Positions 39,290 through 51,510 of a stretch of 64,000 nucleotides of DNA are shown here, piece after piece (the stretch's first letter is position 1; every line of letters begins with the position of its first letter). The DNA is taken from contig VZSR01003807.1 in assembly GCA_013398615.1 (NCBI GenBank), forward strand, positions 6,700,935 through 6,764,934, in the 5' to 3' direction. The notes beneath the pieces were generated by a model. The model saw nothing but the letters and a program-made list of their open reading frames with translations. It searched no databases and was not told where the DNA came from. The position numbers and the translations under genes were made by a program. Source of the stretch: Brachypodius melanocephalos. Lineage: Eukaryota > Chordata > Aves > Passeriformes > Pycnonotidae.

Positions 39290-39592
39290 AATCCTGTGAC
39301 TGCTGTCAGTCCAGTGGCTCTGCCCACTGATGAGAGACATGAGGATATGGAATGAAGCTGCATCAGCTGCGTCAGATGGGACATTAGGAAAGGGTTCACT
39401 GAGATTGTGGTCCATCACTGAAACAGGCTCTCCACAGAACTGGTCACAGCACAAACCCTGTCAGAGTTCAGGGAGCATCTGACAATGCTTTTAGTCTTAC
39501 GGTTCAGTTTTAGGTACCCTGTGAGGAGCAGGAAGTTGGGACTAAATGAGCCTTATGGGTCCCTTCCAACTTAGATATTCTGTAATTCTATG
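39290..39592 (+). mobile_element. CR1 LINE 3' end, plus orientation
   Basis: GGACATTAGGAAAGGGTTCA, CTGAAACAGGCTCTCCACAG, AACTGGTCACAGCAC and CAGAGTTCAGGGAGCATCTG lead to CCTTATGGGTCCCTTCCAAC and the terminal ATTCTGTAATTCTATG, the hallmark octamer-type CR1 3' end. The 5' limit is uncertain by a few tens of bases. Confidence 0.9.
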
Positions 39593-42066
39593 TTGCTTTT
39601 ACTGGAGATTGAATTAGTTGCTGAAGTGTTGCACATCACAGAGATGCACCTCAAACTGAGGCACAAAACAGTTTAAAAAGCCCCACATGGCTAAAGAGGT
39701 CATAAAAAGCAGAAGCTGGCAGAACCCCAGTGTTAATGAAGCTCACAAAAAAACTGTGACTCTACAAAACCCAGTAGCTGATTCTCACTGACCCAAGGCC
39801 CTGAACCACAGGCTGGAAGAAAACAACTGTAGATAAAGACACTTGGACTTGGATGGCAAGCTAAGCCCTCACTTGAGCAACTTCTTTATGCATCATGATA
39901 TGAACATCAAAAGGAGAACATCCTGCTAACTAACCATTTGTCAGGACAGTTGTCATGCCGTAGAAAAACATCTCACCTAGTTGTAAAAGTGACAGTAACA
40001 TGAAAAGAAAGCCTCAGATGGAAGGAGTTTCCTCACAGACTCTGCTTTCCCAGAAAAAAGTGATCGCAGTCTCAGGGAACATCACCCCATAAACCCAGCA
40101 AGGGTGGTAGGACAACCTCTGTACCAGGCTGCATCTGAAGCAACACAAAACCAGCAGGGAGCTCCCTGAGCAAGAAGATGTTACACCACTTTTCACAGTC
40201 TGCACCATTATCAGTTTCAAAACAAAGGATGTATAGTAAATAAGCTCCTTCATTCACAGAGAATCAGGATTTGAAAGAAACAAAGATTTTGCTGTATGAC
40301 TGTTTCAAAGGAAAAGGAAAATCATGTATTTTCAGATACATCAATCTCTTCAAAGCCTGAGAGGTGCAAGGGCTGGTTCAGAAAGAGTTACATGTGAAAA
40401 GGAAAACAGGGCATCAGACTGTCTCTGATGAGGAAAATAGTAAATCGCACTCTCATCCCCAGCTTGTTTCAGCTAACCAGCCCTCTGCTACCAATTACCC
40501 ATTCAAAGCATCTGCTGGCAATACCTTGATGGTTTAGTTTTACATGACTCATACACACATCAATGGTTACCCACTTACAGCCTGCAATTGTCTCTAAGCA
40601 AAAACAAAACAAGGTGTGACCAACTAGACATGACATTACTTTGCACTCTGATATCCCTACTCAGTGCCTGAAATAAGCCTTTTCATTTCTGAACCAAGCT
40701 TAAATCTCCATTATTTATTTCCCTGATGTCCTCACCATTCAGCCACCTCCTCTGGGCCCTCCTGGAAGCCAGCCTGCACACTGACCTTCCCCTGCCAAGG
40801 TCCCGGTGCGTGCTCCAGCCATTTCCTGCCATGAAGGCGGCAATTCTTCCTTTCACATGATCCTTCTAAATCCCTCTTCCTAGCAGTTGCACGTTACCCT
40901 ACACAGCTGGGACTCTTTTTGCTTTTCTGGCCACAGAAATACAACTCTGGATACTGACTCACTGCCCCTCCATCCCCTGTCATCCTCTGTTTCCGCTTTA
41001 TATGGGAGGTATTTTCCTAAGAGAGGCATGAGGAGAAAAACCCCTGCTTTGCTCTTTTTTTATTTTTTGGTTTTGTAAACTGCTCAAGCCCCCAGCAACA
41101 GATCTGCCTAAGAAAGGCAGAAGAGTCACCAGGACTTAACATACTTTTTTATTCCCTCTTCCTCTCTCTTTCATGGCAATTCATGGCTTAAAAAAATGTG
41201 CAAGCGTTCAGCCGTAGTTACTAGGTTTGGCAAAAGAAAAATGAAGATTTATACAATATTTTGTATTCTATGTACACTTGAGACAAGGATTAAAACCCAC
41301 AAGTAACTTGGCAAAGATGACTTGAAGTAAGTACCATTCCATCAGAGAGAAAAAGCAGCATTGAGAACACCACCTCTTTTTTTCCTCCTACTTTTAGTAA
41401 TCAGGAACTCAAACTCCACACTAACCAAACCCAGTGAGACTCATCATGACTAGGACAACAAGGATATGCAGAAGAATCCCTTTCCCTTCTCATTTATGTG
41501 TGACCACACACTGTATGTGGTATGAAGCCATTCTTTATCATCATCATCATGCCAGTATTTTGGTGAGGTCCTTGACCTTATGTTCCCTGTTAACTTCCTG
41601 AGTTTAGATAGCTGTCGTGCAAAGCTTAGGTTTTACAAAGTTTAGGTTTTACAAAGTTTATCTATCTGCACATACATACTCACTCCCTGACACAAAATCT
41701 AAACAATGCATTGCTGGGTTTGGGCTGAGCAGGAAACAATACACCCCACTGAACTGAAACATCCCAGTGTCCCTGCAATTCAGAACACATCAGAACATGG
41801 CACCACAGTGGAGCAGGACTTCAAGGATTAGACTCTATTTCTTGTCTCATTGTAAACCACTCAGAATAAAGCTAGGTGTAATTAGAGGGGAAAGCAGAAT
41901 TTTTAAGGATGGGCAGTCCTTTTGCACTACCTGCAACAGAGCAGTCTCCACTGATTAAACAAAACAGACCCTTCCCCAAAACCTCAGAAGAAAAATTTCC
42001 TCTAGAAATTTCCTCTCCTTACCGGGTTTTTTGGTTTTGAAGTACAGTATCATTACCAGTCCTCTG
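39593..42066. other. Intronic stretch, no exon recognised
   Basis: Only a 16-base tandem duplication at 41625-41656 and a short ATC run near 41540 stand out. Confidence 0.6.
41625..41656. repeat. 16-base tandem duplication
   Basis: YTTAGGTTTTACAAAG occurs twice in direct tandem (41625-41640 and 41641-41656). Confidence 0.85.
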
Positions 42067-42142
42067 CCAAAAGGGTTTTTTACACCAGAAATTTCTAGTC
42101 CAATCCTAGGGATGGACTGCAAATTGAAAATACTTATTTTCT
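42067..42142 (+). repeat. Left inverted-repeat arm
   Basis: Begins CCAAAAGGGTTTTTTACACC and ends AATACTTATTTTCT. It pairs with 42678-42753. Confidence 0.95.
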
Positions 42143-42677
42143 ATTGTACAGGGAAATCTTTCTCTCCAACCTTTGTATAAAACATGATATATCCTCAAAC
42201 ACACTCTGAAGCATTGTGTTTTTAAAGTGTAAACACACAGTCATCTTGAAGATGGAAACTTCAAGACAGGAACCACAACTGACATACAACATGTAGTCTG
42301 CCCACACCTTTTCCTGTTTTACAGTGGTTATTTATGAATTCTAAGATGGGAAAGAAACCTAATAATGGAGTGGAAATCACAACCTCTAAATGCTGGTGGA
42401 CATTATGTATGAATACAAACACATTTATATATAAAACAGGGTTTTTCTTATTTTCATCCTCAAAGATTATAAACTGCAGTTTAAATGCAAAGGATTTATC
42501 ATCAACTTTCAGAGCTACTGCACTAAAGTGGCCAACCACTAAAGCTGCAAAAGTCACAAATATTAAATATTATTTTGTATAACTGAAGGCTGCATTTAGT
42601 CTATGCAGTGATATTGATAACAATATGAAGCATGTCTGACATAGATAGTGAAAGGAGATGACTCTTAATTTAGCAGA

Positions 42678-42753
42678 AGAAAATAAGTATTTTCAATTTG
42701 CACTCCATCCCTAGCATTGCACTAGAAATTTCTGGTGTAAAAATCCCTTTTGG
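42678..42753 (-). repeat. Right inverted-repeat arm
   Basis: Reverse complement of the left arm with four differences. Counting from the outer end they fall at arm positions 10, 34, 39 and 51: one T/A and three C/G. Confidence 0.95.
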
Positions 42754-45700
42754 TTGAGTTGCAATATATAGCATTTGTCTGCTGGAAAACAGCAAGCACA
42801 GAATCAAATAGAAGGAAAATGTTTCAGAACTGTAACAGATATGGATAAATAGAGGTAATTAACAGGCAGCACACAAATATCCAAACATCCTTGCAAATGT
42901 AAAATGTGTAAAATCCACAGATCTTCAGCAGTGACATATCATTTCTAAAGGTATATATTGTGACTCACAAGATATTACTCCAGCAAGCAAAATTCCTTAA
43001 AAGCCTAAAATGCCTTTTCTTCTGAAGTGCAATCTAATGCTATGCAATCAGCTCTGGCATGTGTTTTCATCCCAACTCCAGCTGTGGATGTGCACTCACT
43101 GACAGAACTTTTAACAGTGCCACCACGGTGCGATGAGCTCTCATGTTTCCTCCATCGAGTTGTGCTGGGGTTGCAGTGAAGCAAAGAGCAAGCTCTGCAG
43201 AGCAGGGTCAGCCTGGTGGGGGCACTGAAAAGGGCAGGAGGCTCAGCTCATCTGAACTTGTGAAAGAACAACAAAAGATGCATTTTCCTTTTTCCTTAAA
43301 AGCCTACAGGCCACACACTGCTTCACTATAAATAAACTCGTGCCTTAGGCTCCTGAAGTTTTTATGTAAACAGTGCAGAAAGTAGATCCTTTATCTTTTA
43401 TTTATCTTTTGTTTTTGTCATACCTATCAGCACTGCATGAAGCATCTTCAGTTGCAGGTGAGAGGGTTAGGAGGATCTGGCAATCAAGAGATTGTTCATG
43501 TACTCCCATTTTAATATTGTAATAAGCATGGTACTGTTTCCACTATCATCTATCAGCTCTCATTGTGTTTGCTGCAAAGCTTTCAAAGCATTGCTTTTAT
43601 TATTATATTAAAGAGTTACCTCATCTCCTTTACACACACTCCTACACATGAAGAATATACTCCAAGTGGGGAACACTGTGAAGCTCAATATTAGTAGGCT
43701 GTTACCTACAAAGAGCAAAAAGCACTGCATATCATCATAAATACAGTGACAATAATGAAACATAAAAGGATGTATTCATATTCTAGATAATTGCATTGCC
43801 ATGCTTGTAACCCTCATGGTGTATGTTTACCCACGCACATGAAAACAGACATCTTCTCCATCTGGAGGCCTGATGATGCAAACTGATCTCAAGGCCACAG
43901 GGAAGTCAAATCACCAAAGTCTAACAAGCCTGTAGGAGAGCAGATCTGCAACAGCACTCCAACCAGATCACACTCAGATTGTGATACGGATATTAGAAAT
44001 CAGTTCTCCAATTTATTGTATGACTTTCCATTAAAAAGCCTGAAAGTGTGATTTATAAATCATTGTTGTATTATAGTCTTAAGTTTGTCCATCCAATTTT
44101 CCAGCTACACCCTACTTAAAACTGTTTCCCAGATAGGTTATACAATCCCCACTCTCAATTTCCAGTTCTTCATAGGAAACATGCCTCTAAAATAGTATGT
44201 AGCTCAAAAATGCTTATACAGGTGTCATTAGAACTTATATCATTAGGTATTTTATTATACTCATCTTAGTTCAAATAAACCTGGTACATTATAAGTCTGT
44301 GTTTCAAAACATGGCAGTAGACAAGAAATTCTGCTATTACCATAAGCCAGGAAAAAATATTCCCCTTGCCTCAAGAAGATGAAAGCAGAGCCAGCAAGCC
44401 CACACCTGACCCACATCACAGAAACTGTACTGTGGCAAGAGAAAGCACAGGTAACTCCTTTTATTTTTAATGTCGTTATTTTCAATAATGGAAATCCGTG
44501 TTGTGAACCCTTGTGCCCAAAACATGGTGTAATTTTTCTCCGCCAGTGAGTTGTCTGTTGATGTCAGGCAGAAATAAAACCCCTTCATATCTCTTTACCT
44601 TATCACCCAACATGTCCATATATATTTTTATGGAGAATGTTTTTACAGTAGAAATCTGATTTTTAGACTTGCACATATGAAACCCAGTTTCTTCCTTTTG
44701 TCCATTTCCTCAGGAAAACATGGAATCCAGATCCTTGCAAAGGCACCTCAGCATCCCTGTAGTCACAACCACCTTCCTCCTCCTCCCACCACTAATAATG
44801 CCATCAGACAAAGGGGTGGGTTCATTAGTCATCAGCTGTGTCAAGAATCACCAAGAGGAAAATTGTTAGCAGCATTCAATGTTAAAGCAGGTATTGTGAC
44901 AAATCACTTTGCTGGGTCATTACAAAGTAATTCCTATTCCTTCTGTGTTTCTGAACCTCCTGAAGGCTGAACACCACGTTCTGTGTACTCTGTGGCCATT
45001 AATACAACAGGGTAAGCAGAAAAGAAGGAGGCATGGGCTGCTGCACAAAGGAAAAGCTACAACCATAGATTCCAAATGACGAGAGGGTGAACCAGAAAGG
45101 TGCAGGAAGCTGGGCTGGGTGCACCAGCACTGAGCACCCTCTCCTGCACAGTGCTACCTCTGAAAGGAAAAAAATCCTGAAGGAACATAGCCCAGGGCCA
45201 AAACTGGAACAGTTCAACCTGGGTCTGGAAGGAGAGATTCTGACTCGAACTCCTTTGCCCTGGGCACTACCCATTCCCTCTGTCCCTTGGTCCTGTGCCA
45301 CATCCAGCAGTGACCCTGTGCTCCATTTCGGCACCCTGGTCCCTCCACTCTGCTCCTGTTTGCACAGCACTTGATACAATCAGCACTAATTTACACAGAT
45401 TTCTACACAGCATCAGACTAAGTTAAATTAATCATTACCTACTTCTGTAAAATGTCATTTGCTCTAAGATACACGAAAAATAAGAGGTTTTCATTTGGAT
45501 GTAGAAAATGGCAGCCAACATGTATAGCCCAGTATATTGCATTCCATGTAATAAAAGTCCTCTAAGTGCTCATGTGGAACACCTTTTCTTTTTCCACATC
45601 AATTTTCACATTTTCTTTCTGCTTACAGACTGTCACTCTTTTCATATCCACATAAGGAACAAGGCATCATTACAGACAAATCCTAGCAACCTTGTATTCC

Positions 45701-48284
45701 GCTGCCCTTAAAAAACAGAGAGCTTGGTTGGCTGACTTTCAAAAGTTGAAGAAAAAGAGTATTTCCAAATTGGTATTCACAGCAAATCAGCAAGAGAAAG
45801 AATTTGCTTTCAAGAAAGAATGAAGGTGGCATCAGAACCAAAAGCTCTTATCACTCCTCATGGTGTAGGGTCTTATGGGGACTAAACTCTCTGATGGAGA
45901 CATCTGTTTTATGTGCCCTGACATGCAAGAAAAAGCCTAGACCAAAGGTTATCTCTGTGAGCTGTCTTTCCTCATAAAGGGATTAGCATTGCCAGGCATA
46001 ACATTTCATGGCAAGGCAAAGGAGATACAACAGGTTAAGTTTAAGTTATAAAATTGAATCCAACACCTAAACTGACAGCCAGTTGCTCTCTCTTTTGACT
46101 CCTTTATTTGAAAGCAAAATACCCTCCATGGTTTTGCAAAATAGAAAAAAAATATTATCTGCTAGTTTGAAAGCAGAGGCCAGGCCTTCTGGGTTTATCC
46201 TGATTGTTGCACGTGGGATATGCCTTAGAAAATGTGCTCCAAACAGAAGTCAGAACAAAAATGTTTTGAATCAGAATGTCCCAAAGCGCATTTTGAGTTA
46301 ATTACACAGTGCCACAGGCACTTTGCTGACATGTCATCAATAAAAATCATAAAAAACAAGTATATTGCATTTTCAAAAGCACATTCTACCTGAAGCAGCT
46401 ATTCAGTTGCCTGCACATTTCCACAGAGCTGTGCTGAGCGTCCATGATCTCAGCTGGAGTGGGCTTTCAGTGCCAATCTGACACCAGAAAAACAGAGTCA
46501 CCCAGTGAGAAACTGAGAGAGCAACAGAGCAGAGATTTCCATAGGCGGTTACAGTGATTTAATGAGAGTTTAAGGAAGAGCAATCCTGCGAGAAGTCTTT
46601 GGCTGGTGTTAGCTGCCACAGCTCCTCCTGGCAGTTCTACAACTCCATTTATCAGTCAGGGATCTACTTCCCTGATCCTTCCAGATACCCAGACTTCCTG
46701 GCTTAATATCAAATTCCTCTTCCCAAAGTATGTTAGCCAGTATCCAATTACATGTTATCACAGTAGCATTATCAGCATCTTTCTCTCTTTCGGTTTTTTT
46801 CTTTATTACTTTGATAAGAAATTCAAATAGTCACTTAAACATGGAGACCAAGATAGATTATATATGTAAATAGTAGGGCTCTTGGTAGCCAAGTGAGCTT
46901 TATTGTCCTCAAAATACCCTGTTCTCTTCAACTAACAGAATACAGTGGAAAAGGACTGGTTTTCTCTTTGCATAACTGCAAAATACTATTGAAAAATAAA
47001 TACTTTTTTTGTTTCAGCTGTTATAATTGATTTAGTAGTTTGAAACAAGAAACTAGCTACTGCTTTGAAATAAAAAGCTGGAAAGACTTCTAATTCTGTG
47101 GCACCTCTTTCAAGTTCTATTGTATCTTTTGTATCTTGGCCATTGAAGACAAAATCTCACACGAATAAGACACTTTCTTCAGTGAAACTCCTGTTCTATC
47201 AAAATTGATCAGAGTTTCGCCTGTAATTTAATTAATGTCAGGATTTGACCCAGATATCTCTCATTCATATATATATATATATATATATATACGCACTAAG
47301 GAAGAACTTTGCATAAACAAGAGAGGCACTGGAACGACTTCCCTGTACTAAGGTCAATAGCCCACACGTTTTGAAAGCACATCTTTAAAAGAATGAAGTT
47401 CATGATTTTCATTCCATATTAAAATTTGTTCTCAGACCTCACAACGTACAAATGTTTCAGACCTTAGGAAATTAAGAGTTTGCTATCACTACATCGATAC
47501 ATGATTCTATGCCAAAAATATCCTTTTTTATGGCATTGAGTTTTGGCAATGCAGAGAATTTCTTTATCACTATTCACAGTCCACCTCTCTCTAAAACCTT
47601 AATACACTTCCAACATCCACCATTGCTTTGAAACACTGAAAATTATAATTATCCAATACATTCCAGCATGTGATTCCTACAGACTAAGCAAAAGCTTTTG
47701 GGTATAATTTTGTTGTCTAGCAAGCTCTGTTAACAGCACAAATAGCTTGAGGTGCTTATACCACAGCTGCACCTATGGAATATTTCATTAGAAAAGTGCA
47801 AAAGGGAAAAGCCACATTGACTTCAGCAAGACCTAGTACAGCTGCAAGCATACACAGTATTTATCAAGTATAGGGCTATTATGTGACTTCAAAGTCCATA
47901 AAATATGCTCCTTACAAGCAGCACTTGACAACTATTTGCTTCTCCTCCAGACCTGGGATCTGCCATCACAGGTTCCTCCTAATGAGGTCCTAGTTTAAGG
48001 AATGTAACTAAAAATAAACAAACAATGAAATATATTTATCCATATAAATATGGAGAGGGGCTCAATTTGTATTTCAAGTAACTTCAATACTGAATACCAG
48101 CTGGGGTGACACTATGGCCTCTCCTCCTAATTCAGCACCTACAGCAGACAACCACCACACTCCACAGGGTTTCCAGCAGGGCCAGTCGGAAGAAGGCAAC
48201 ACCTTCCACTGCTGTTCCCCACTGCCATAACTTCTCAGTATGAGGAGGGAAGAATCAGACACTTTATCATTCTATGAAAAACAT
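42754..48284. other. Intronic stretch, no exon recognised
   Basis: Intron/flank DNA with a TA microsatellite at 47267-47291. Bases 44990-45370 are GC-richer, but the 126-codon minus-strand frame there has no recognisable domain. Confidence 0.6.
47267..47291. repeat. (AT)12 microsatellite
   Basis: Twelve and a half uninterrupted AT units. Likely polymorphic in length. Confidence 0.95.
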
Positions 48285-48485
48285 CTTTTTTACTGTAATG
48301 ACAGCAAATTGGTGGAACAGGCTGCACAGAGAGATCGTGCAGTTTCCATCCCTGGAGGTTTTCAAGAAACAACTGAGTAAAGCTCCAGGCAACCTCACCT
48401 GACCTCAGAGCTCTCCCTGTCTCAGCTTGAGGACAGGCTAGATGCTGACTGAGGCTCTTCCCATCCTGCATCATCCTACAATCAT
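48285..48485 (+). mobile_element. CR1 LINE 3' fragment, plus orientation
   Basis: TGGTGGAACAGGCTGCACAG, TTTCCATCCCTGGAGGTTTT, CCAGGCAACCTCACCTGACC and GAGGCTCTTCCCATCCTGCA match the CR1 3' region in order. Confidence 0.88.
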
Positions 48486-48578
48486 GGCTTAAGAATGCAT
48501 TTTTCTCTTTCATTCCATCAACAAACTTTTGATGACCACCTTCTTTCTTAATTTCATTCTAGTTTTCTCCTTCCAAGA

Positions 48579-49115
48579 TCACAGAATCATAGAATGGTGT
48601 CTGTTGGAAGTGACCTTAAAGATCATCTAGCTCCAACGCCCCTGCCATGGGCAGGAACACCTTTCACTAGAGCAATTTGCTCAGAGCTCCCCATCCAAGC
48701 TGGCCTTGAACACTTACAGGAATGGGGCACCCACAACTTTGGGTAATTTGTGCCACTGCCTAAGCACCCTCACAGTAAAGAATTTCTTCCTAATACCTAA
48801 ATCTACCCTCTACTAGTTTAAAGCTATTCCCCCACACCCTGTCACTACATGCCCCTGTAAAAAGTCTTCACGTTTGTTGTAGGCTCCCTGCAGGTACTGG
48901 AAGTCTGCAACTAGGTCACCCTGAACTCTTCTCCAGTAAGAACAATCCCAATCTCTTAGCCTTTTCTTCACAGGAGAGCTGTTCCATCCCTCAGACCACC
49001 TTGGCAGCCTTGCTCTGAACTTGCTCTAACAGGTCCATGTCCTTTCCTGAATTGGAGACCCCAGAATTGGATGGAGCACTGCAGGTAGGAGTTTCACAAG
49101 AGCGATCTTGCCTCT
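48579..49115 (-). mobile_element. CR1 LINE 3' fragment, minus orientation, intact 3' end
   Basis: It starts with the reverse-complement CR1 terminus ATCACAGAATCATAGAATGG, followed by AAGATCATCTAGCTCCAACG, CCTGCCATGGGCAGGAACAC, AAGCTGGCCTTGAACACTTA, AAGAATTTCTTCCTAATACC and CCTTGGCAGCCTTGCTCTGA. The homology fades near 49100-49130. Confidence 0.93.
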
Positions 49116-50779
49116 TCTCTCTCCCTCTGCTAGTGCATTCCCTTGGTAGCTTCCAGGCTGTTGCAGGGCCAACCTGGCCAGCATATCACCGCACCAACTT
49201 TTTCATTTATAGAGCCATCCCCAGTGAATCACTTTGGAGTCTGCATCTGTGCTCCCCAGACAGTTTGAGTCATGAACTGCTACACATCCCAGGAAATTAG
49301 GACCCATGCTTTCATATAATTGACAATGCAAAAGAAGTAAGCCACCTACACATGCCACTGATGTGGCACCATGGACTACAACTAACCAGCTACAGCCTCC
49401 CATTTGGAAGCCACGACTCCAGTTTACTGCTTGCCTTTTGCAGCACAGGTTTAAAAGAGACAAAGCTCTATGCACCACAAAGATGAGCAGTGGAAATGGC
49501 ACTGGAGATACCTCTTCCTTGCCTTCAAGTAAGGACAGAGTACTAAGTAAGTTTATACTTAGTTCATATTAGGACCTTATTTTGCAGCCCGAAAGACTAG
49601 AAACTCTTTAAAAATCTACATCTGTAGGAAACTGACAGCACGCAGTGAGAAGAGCTTCTGTCCTCCCTCTTAGAGGAGACAAGGTATCTTTTCATATTTG
49701 TAATTGTGTTGCAACACAAAACACTGAAGTAAGAAATGCTAATAATGCTGGGTGATGTTTGCAACTGATATAAACCAGCAACTTCATAATCACATGATAA
49801 TTCCTTTCTGTAAAGCTGACCAACCCTAGGACCAATGATTTTAGCATGTTTTTCTTAGAAGACAAATAATAATTAAATACCTCTGTTTTCCCAGGAAGGA
49901 AACTAGCTTGTATGGCCAAAAGAAACCTATTCAAATTATTAGTTGTGTGACAATCAGATCTTTTTCTGCACTGAGCTTCAGCATGCTAGGCTGTTGGTCT
50001 GGCCTCCTGAAACACTCCTTCCCAGGCATCCAATAGCACTTTGCTCTTACTAAATGCAGTACTGAAACCTGCCAGAAAAAGAGAGAAAGAGACTGTTCAT
50101 AAAGTACCAACTGTGTGCTCTGTACAAACTGGCAGAACTGACTCTGCTTGCATTCTTAGACTAAAATCATTAACAGTGAAAAAGTGTATGCAGTTGGGTC
50201 CTGGTAAACTGAATGTCAAGTCAATTGAGAATTTCTATGAAGAAAAGGAATGAGACAGGTTTTTTAACCTGACTTTGAATATTAACAATAAAGTCCACGT
50301 GGTAAAAAAATGCAGCATAAAATGCTAATTAAATTCTCTGTTCGATTCTATAACATTTCTTCTGCATTAGATACTATGGGTTTACCATTCATTACGTTCC
50401 ATGGCAGTTTTCCAAATAGTATTTCTCATAATATTCTTGAATGTCTGCTGGTTAAATGTTAACAACAAAAACTAACACGCATCAAGCCTATTAATTTGCT
50501 TTTAAAAGGAATAAACAGGCACTCCACTGTTGATTACCACATTCCTGTATCACTGGAAGGCTGCCAACTCCAGTATGTATATAACGTTAGTATTTGTTTT
50601 TCGCTGAGTGGCAGTCCTCTGCGGTAATTATCATCTTGCACCTAAAGTAAATATTATTCTCTCGCTGCAAGTAGAAATAAAGGATTGACTCTTCCTGTAT
50701 TTTTACTGTTTGCCATCCAGTCCATCCTGTCGGTACGCGACGTGCCCATTAAACGTAATTCCTTGAGCCCTCGTTACTG
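49116..50779. other. Intronic stretch, no feature recognised
   Basis: AT-rich, becoming CpG-containing after about 50600 as it approaches the CpG island. No exon recognised. Confidence 0.6.
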
Positions 50780-51316
50780 GGGCCATCTCTTTTGTCTGTA
50801 ACCAGCGAATTACGAGGATTAGTCCCTCCTCAGAAGATCACCGGCGCAGAAACTCCACGGGCCGTAACCGAGCAACTCGTCTCCGAAAAACTACCGGGAG
50901 GAAGAGCTCCAAAGCCGGCGCCTGGGAGTGCCGCGGGGCGCCAGGAGCGCTGCGGGCCGGGCGGCCGTGCCCGGGGCGCCAGGGCAGCGACCCCCACGCG
51001 CGGGGCTTCACCCCGAAACGTGCGGGGGATGCAAAGGCTGCAGCGACACCGCCTTCAGCCCGAACTGCCCTGAATCGGCGGCACGCCGGAGCAGCGGGGG
51101 GACAATGCGCCCATTGATCCGGCTGAGCCGGCGCTCCCGGGTGCGTCCCCGCCAGCGGGCAGCCCCTGCGCGGACCCGCTCCTTGGCGCTGCTCAGCGCG
51201 GCCCTTCCGCCTTTTCCACCGCGACAGCCCAGAGAGCTCTACTCCAGATCCGCGACAAAGGCGGTCACCGACACAACCCGTGGCTTTGCCCGTGAAGTTA
51301 GTTTTTTTGGGACGTA

Positions 51317-51339
51317 CGTGCCCGCACAGGGCGGGCACG
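51317..51339. promoter_or_regulatory. Perfect GC-rich inverted repeat in the CpG island
   Basis: CGTGCCCGC and GCGGGCACG are perfect 9-base arms around a 5-base spacer (ACAGG). It overlaps a GC box and directly follows ACGTACGT. It could be a dimeric protein-binding site or may be incidental in GC-rich DNA. Confidence 0.4.
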
Positions 51340-51410
51340 CTCCAACTCGGGCAAACTCCGCAGCAGGTGCCGGGAAGACCGACGGGCGCTCCGCAGCATC
51401 TGCATCCCCC

Positions 51411-51510
51411 NNNNNNNNNNNNNNNNNNNNNNNNNNNNNNNNNNNNNNNNNNNNNNNNNNNNNNNNNNNNNNNNNNNNNNNNNNNNNNNNNNNNNNNNNN
51501 NNNNNNNNNN
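51411..51510. other. Assembly gap (100 N) inside the CpG island
   Basis: Exactly 100 Ns, the conventional placeholder for a gap of unknown size. The flanks are C-rich on both sides (TGCATCCCCC before, CCGTGCCGGT after), so very GC-rich sequence was probably lost. A GC-rich first exon could be hidden here. Confidence 0.95.

Larger units (their letters stand above)
42067..42753. mobile_element. Unrecognised 687-base element with 76-base terminal inverted repeats
   Basis: The ends are inverted copies of each other (arms 42067-42142 and 42678-42753), identical at 72 of 76 positions and beginning CCAAAAGGG. The 535-base interior has no transposase-like frame, so a non-autonomous DNA transposon (MITE) is one explanation. 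I see no clear target-site duplication (flanks CCTCTG and TTGAGT) and do not recognise the family. A local inverted duplication is the alternative. The interior has smaller hairpins: CTTGAAG/CTTCAAG at 42245-42265 and the palindrome AAACTGCAGTTT at 42471-42482. Confidence 0.65.
28783..50779 (-). other. SASH1: SASH1 intron 1 or 5' flank (part)
   Basis: This is the sequence upstream of the exon on the minus strand. It is intron 1 if the first exon is in or above the CpG island near 51 kb. In mammals the first SASH1 intron is long and exon 1 is GC-rich, which is consistent but not proof. No other exon is recognised here. Confidence 0.65.

Noticed and set aside
44999..45379. 126-codon minus-strand frame in a GC-richer patch
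   Set aside because: No recognisable domain and no splice sites that fit SASH1; typical of a chance frame.
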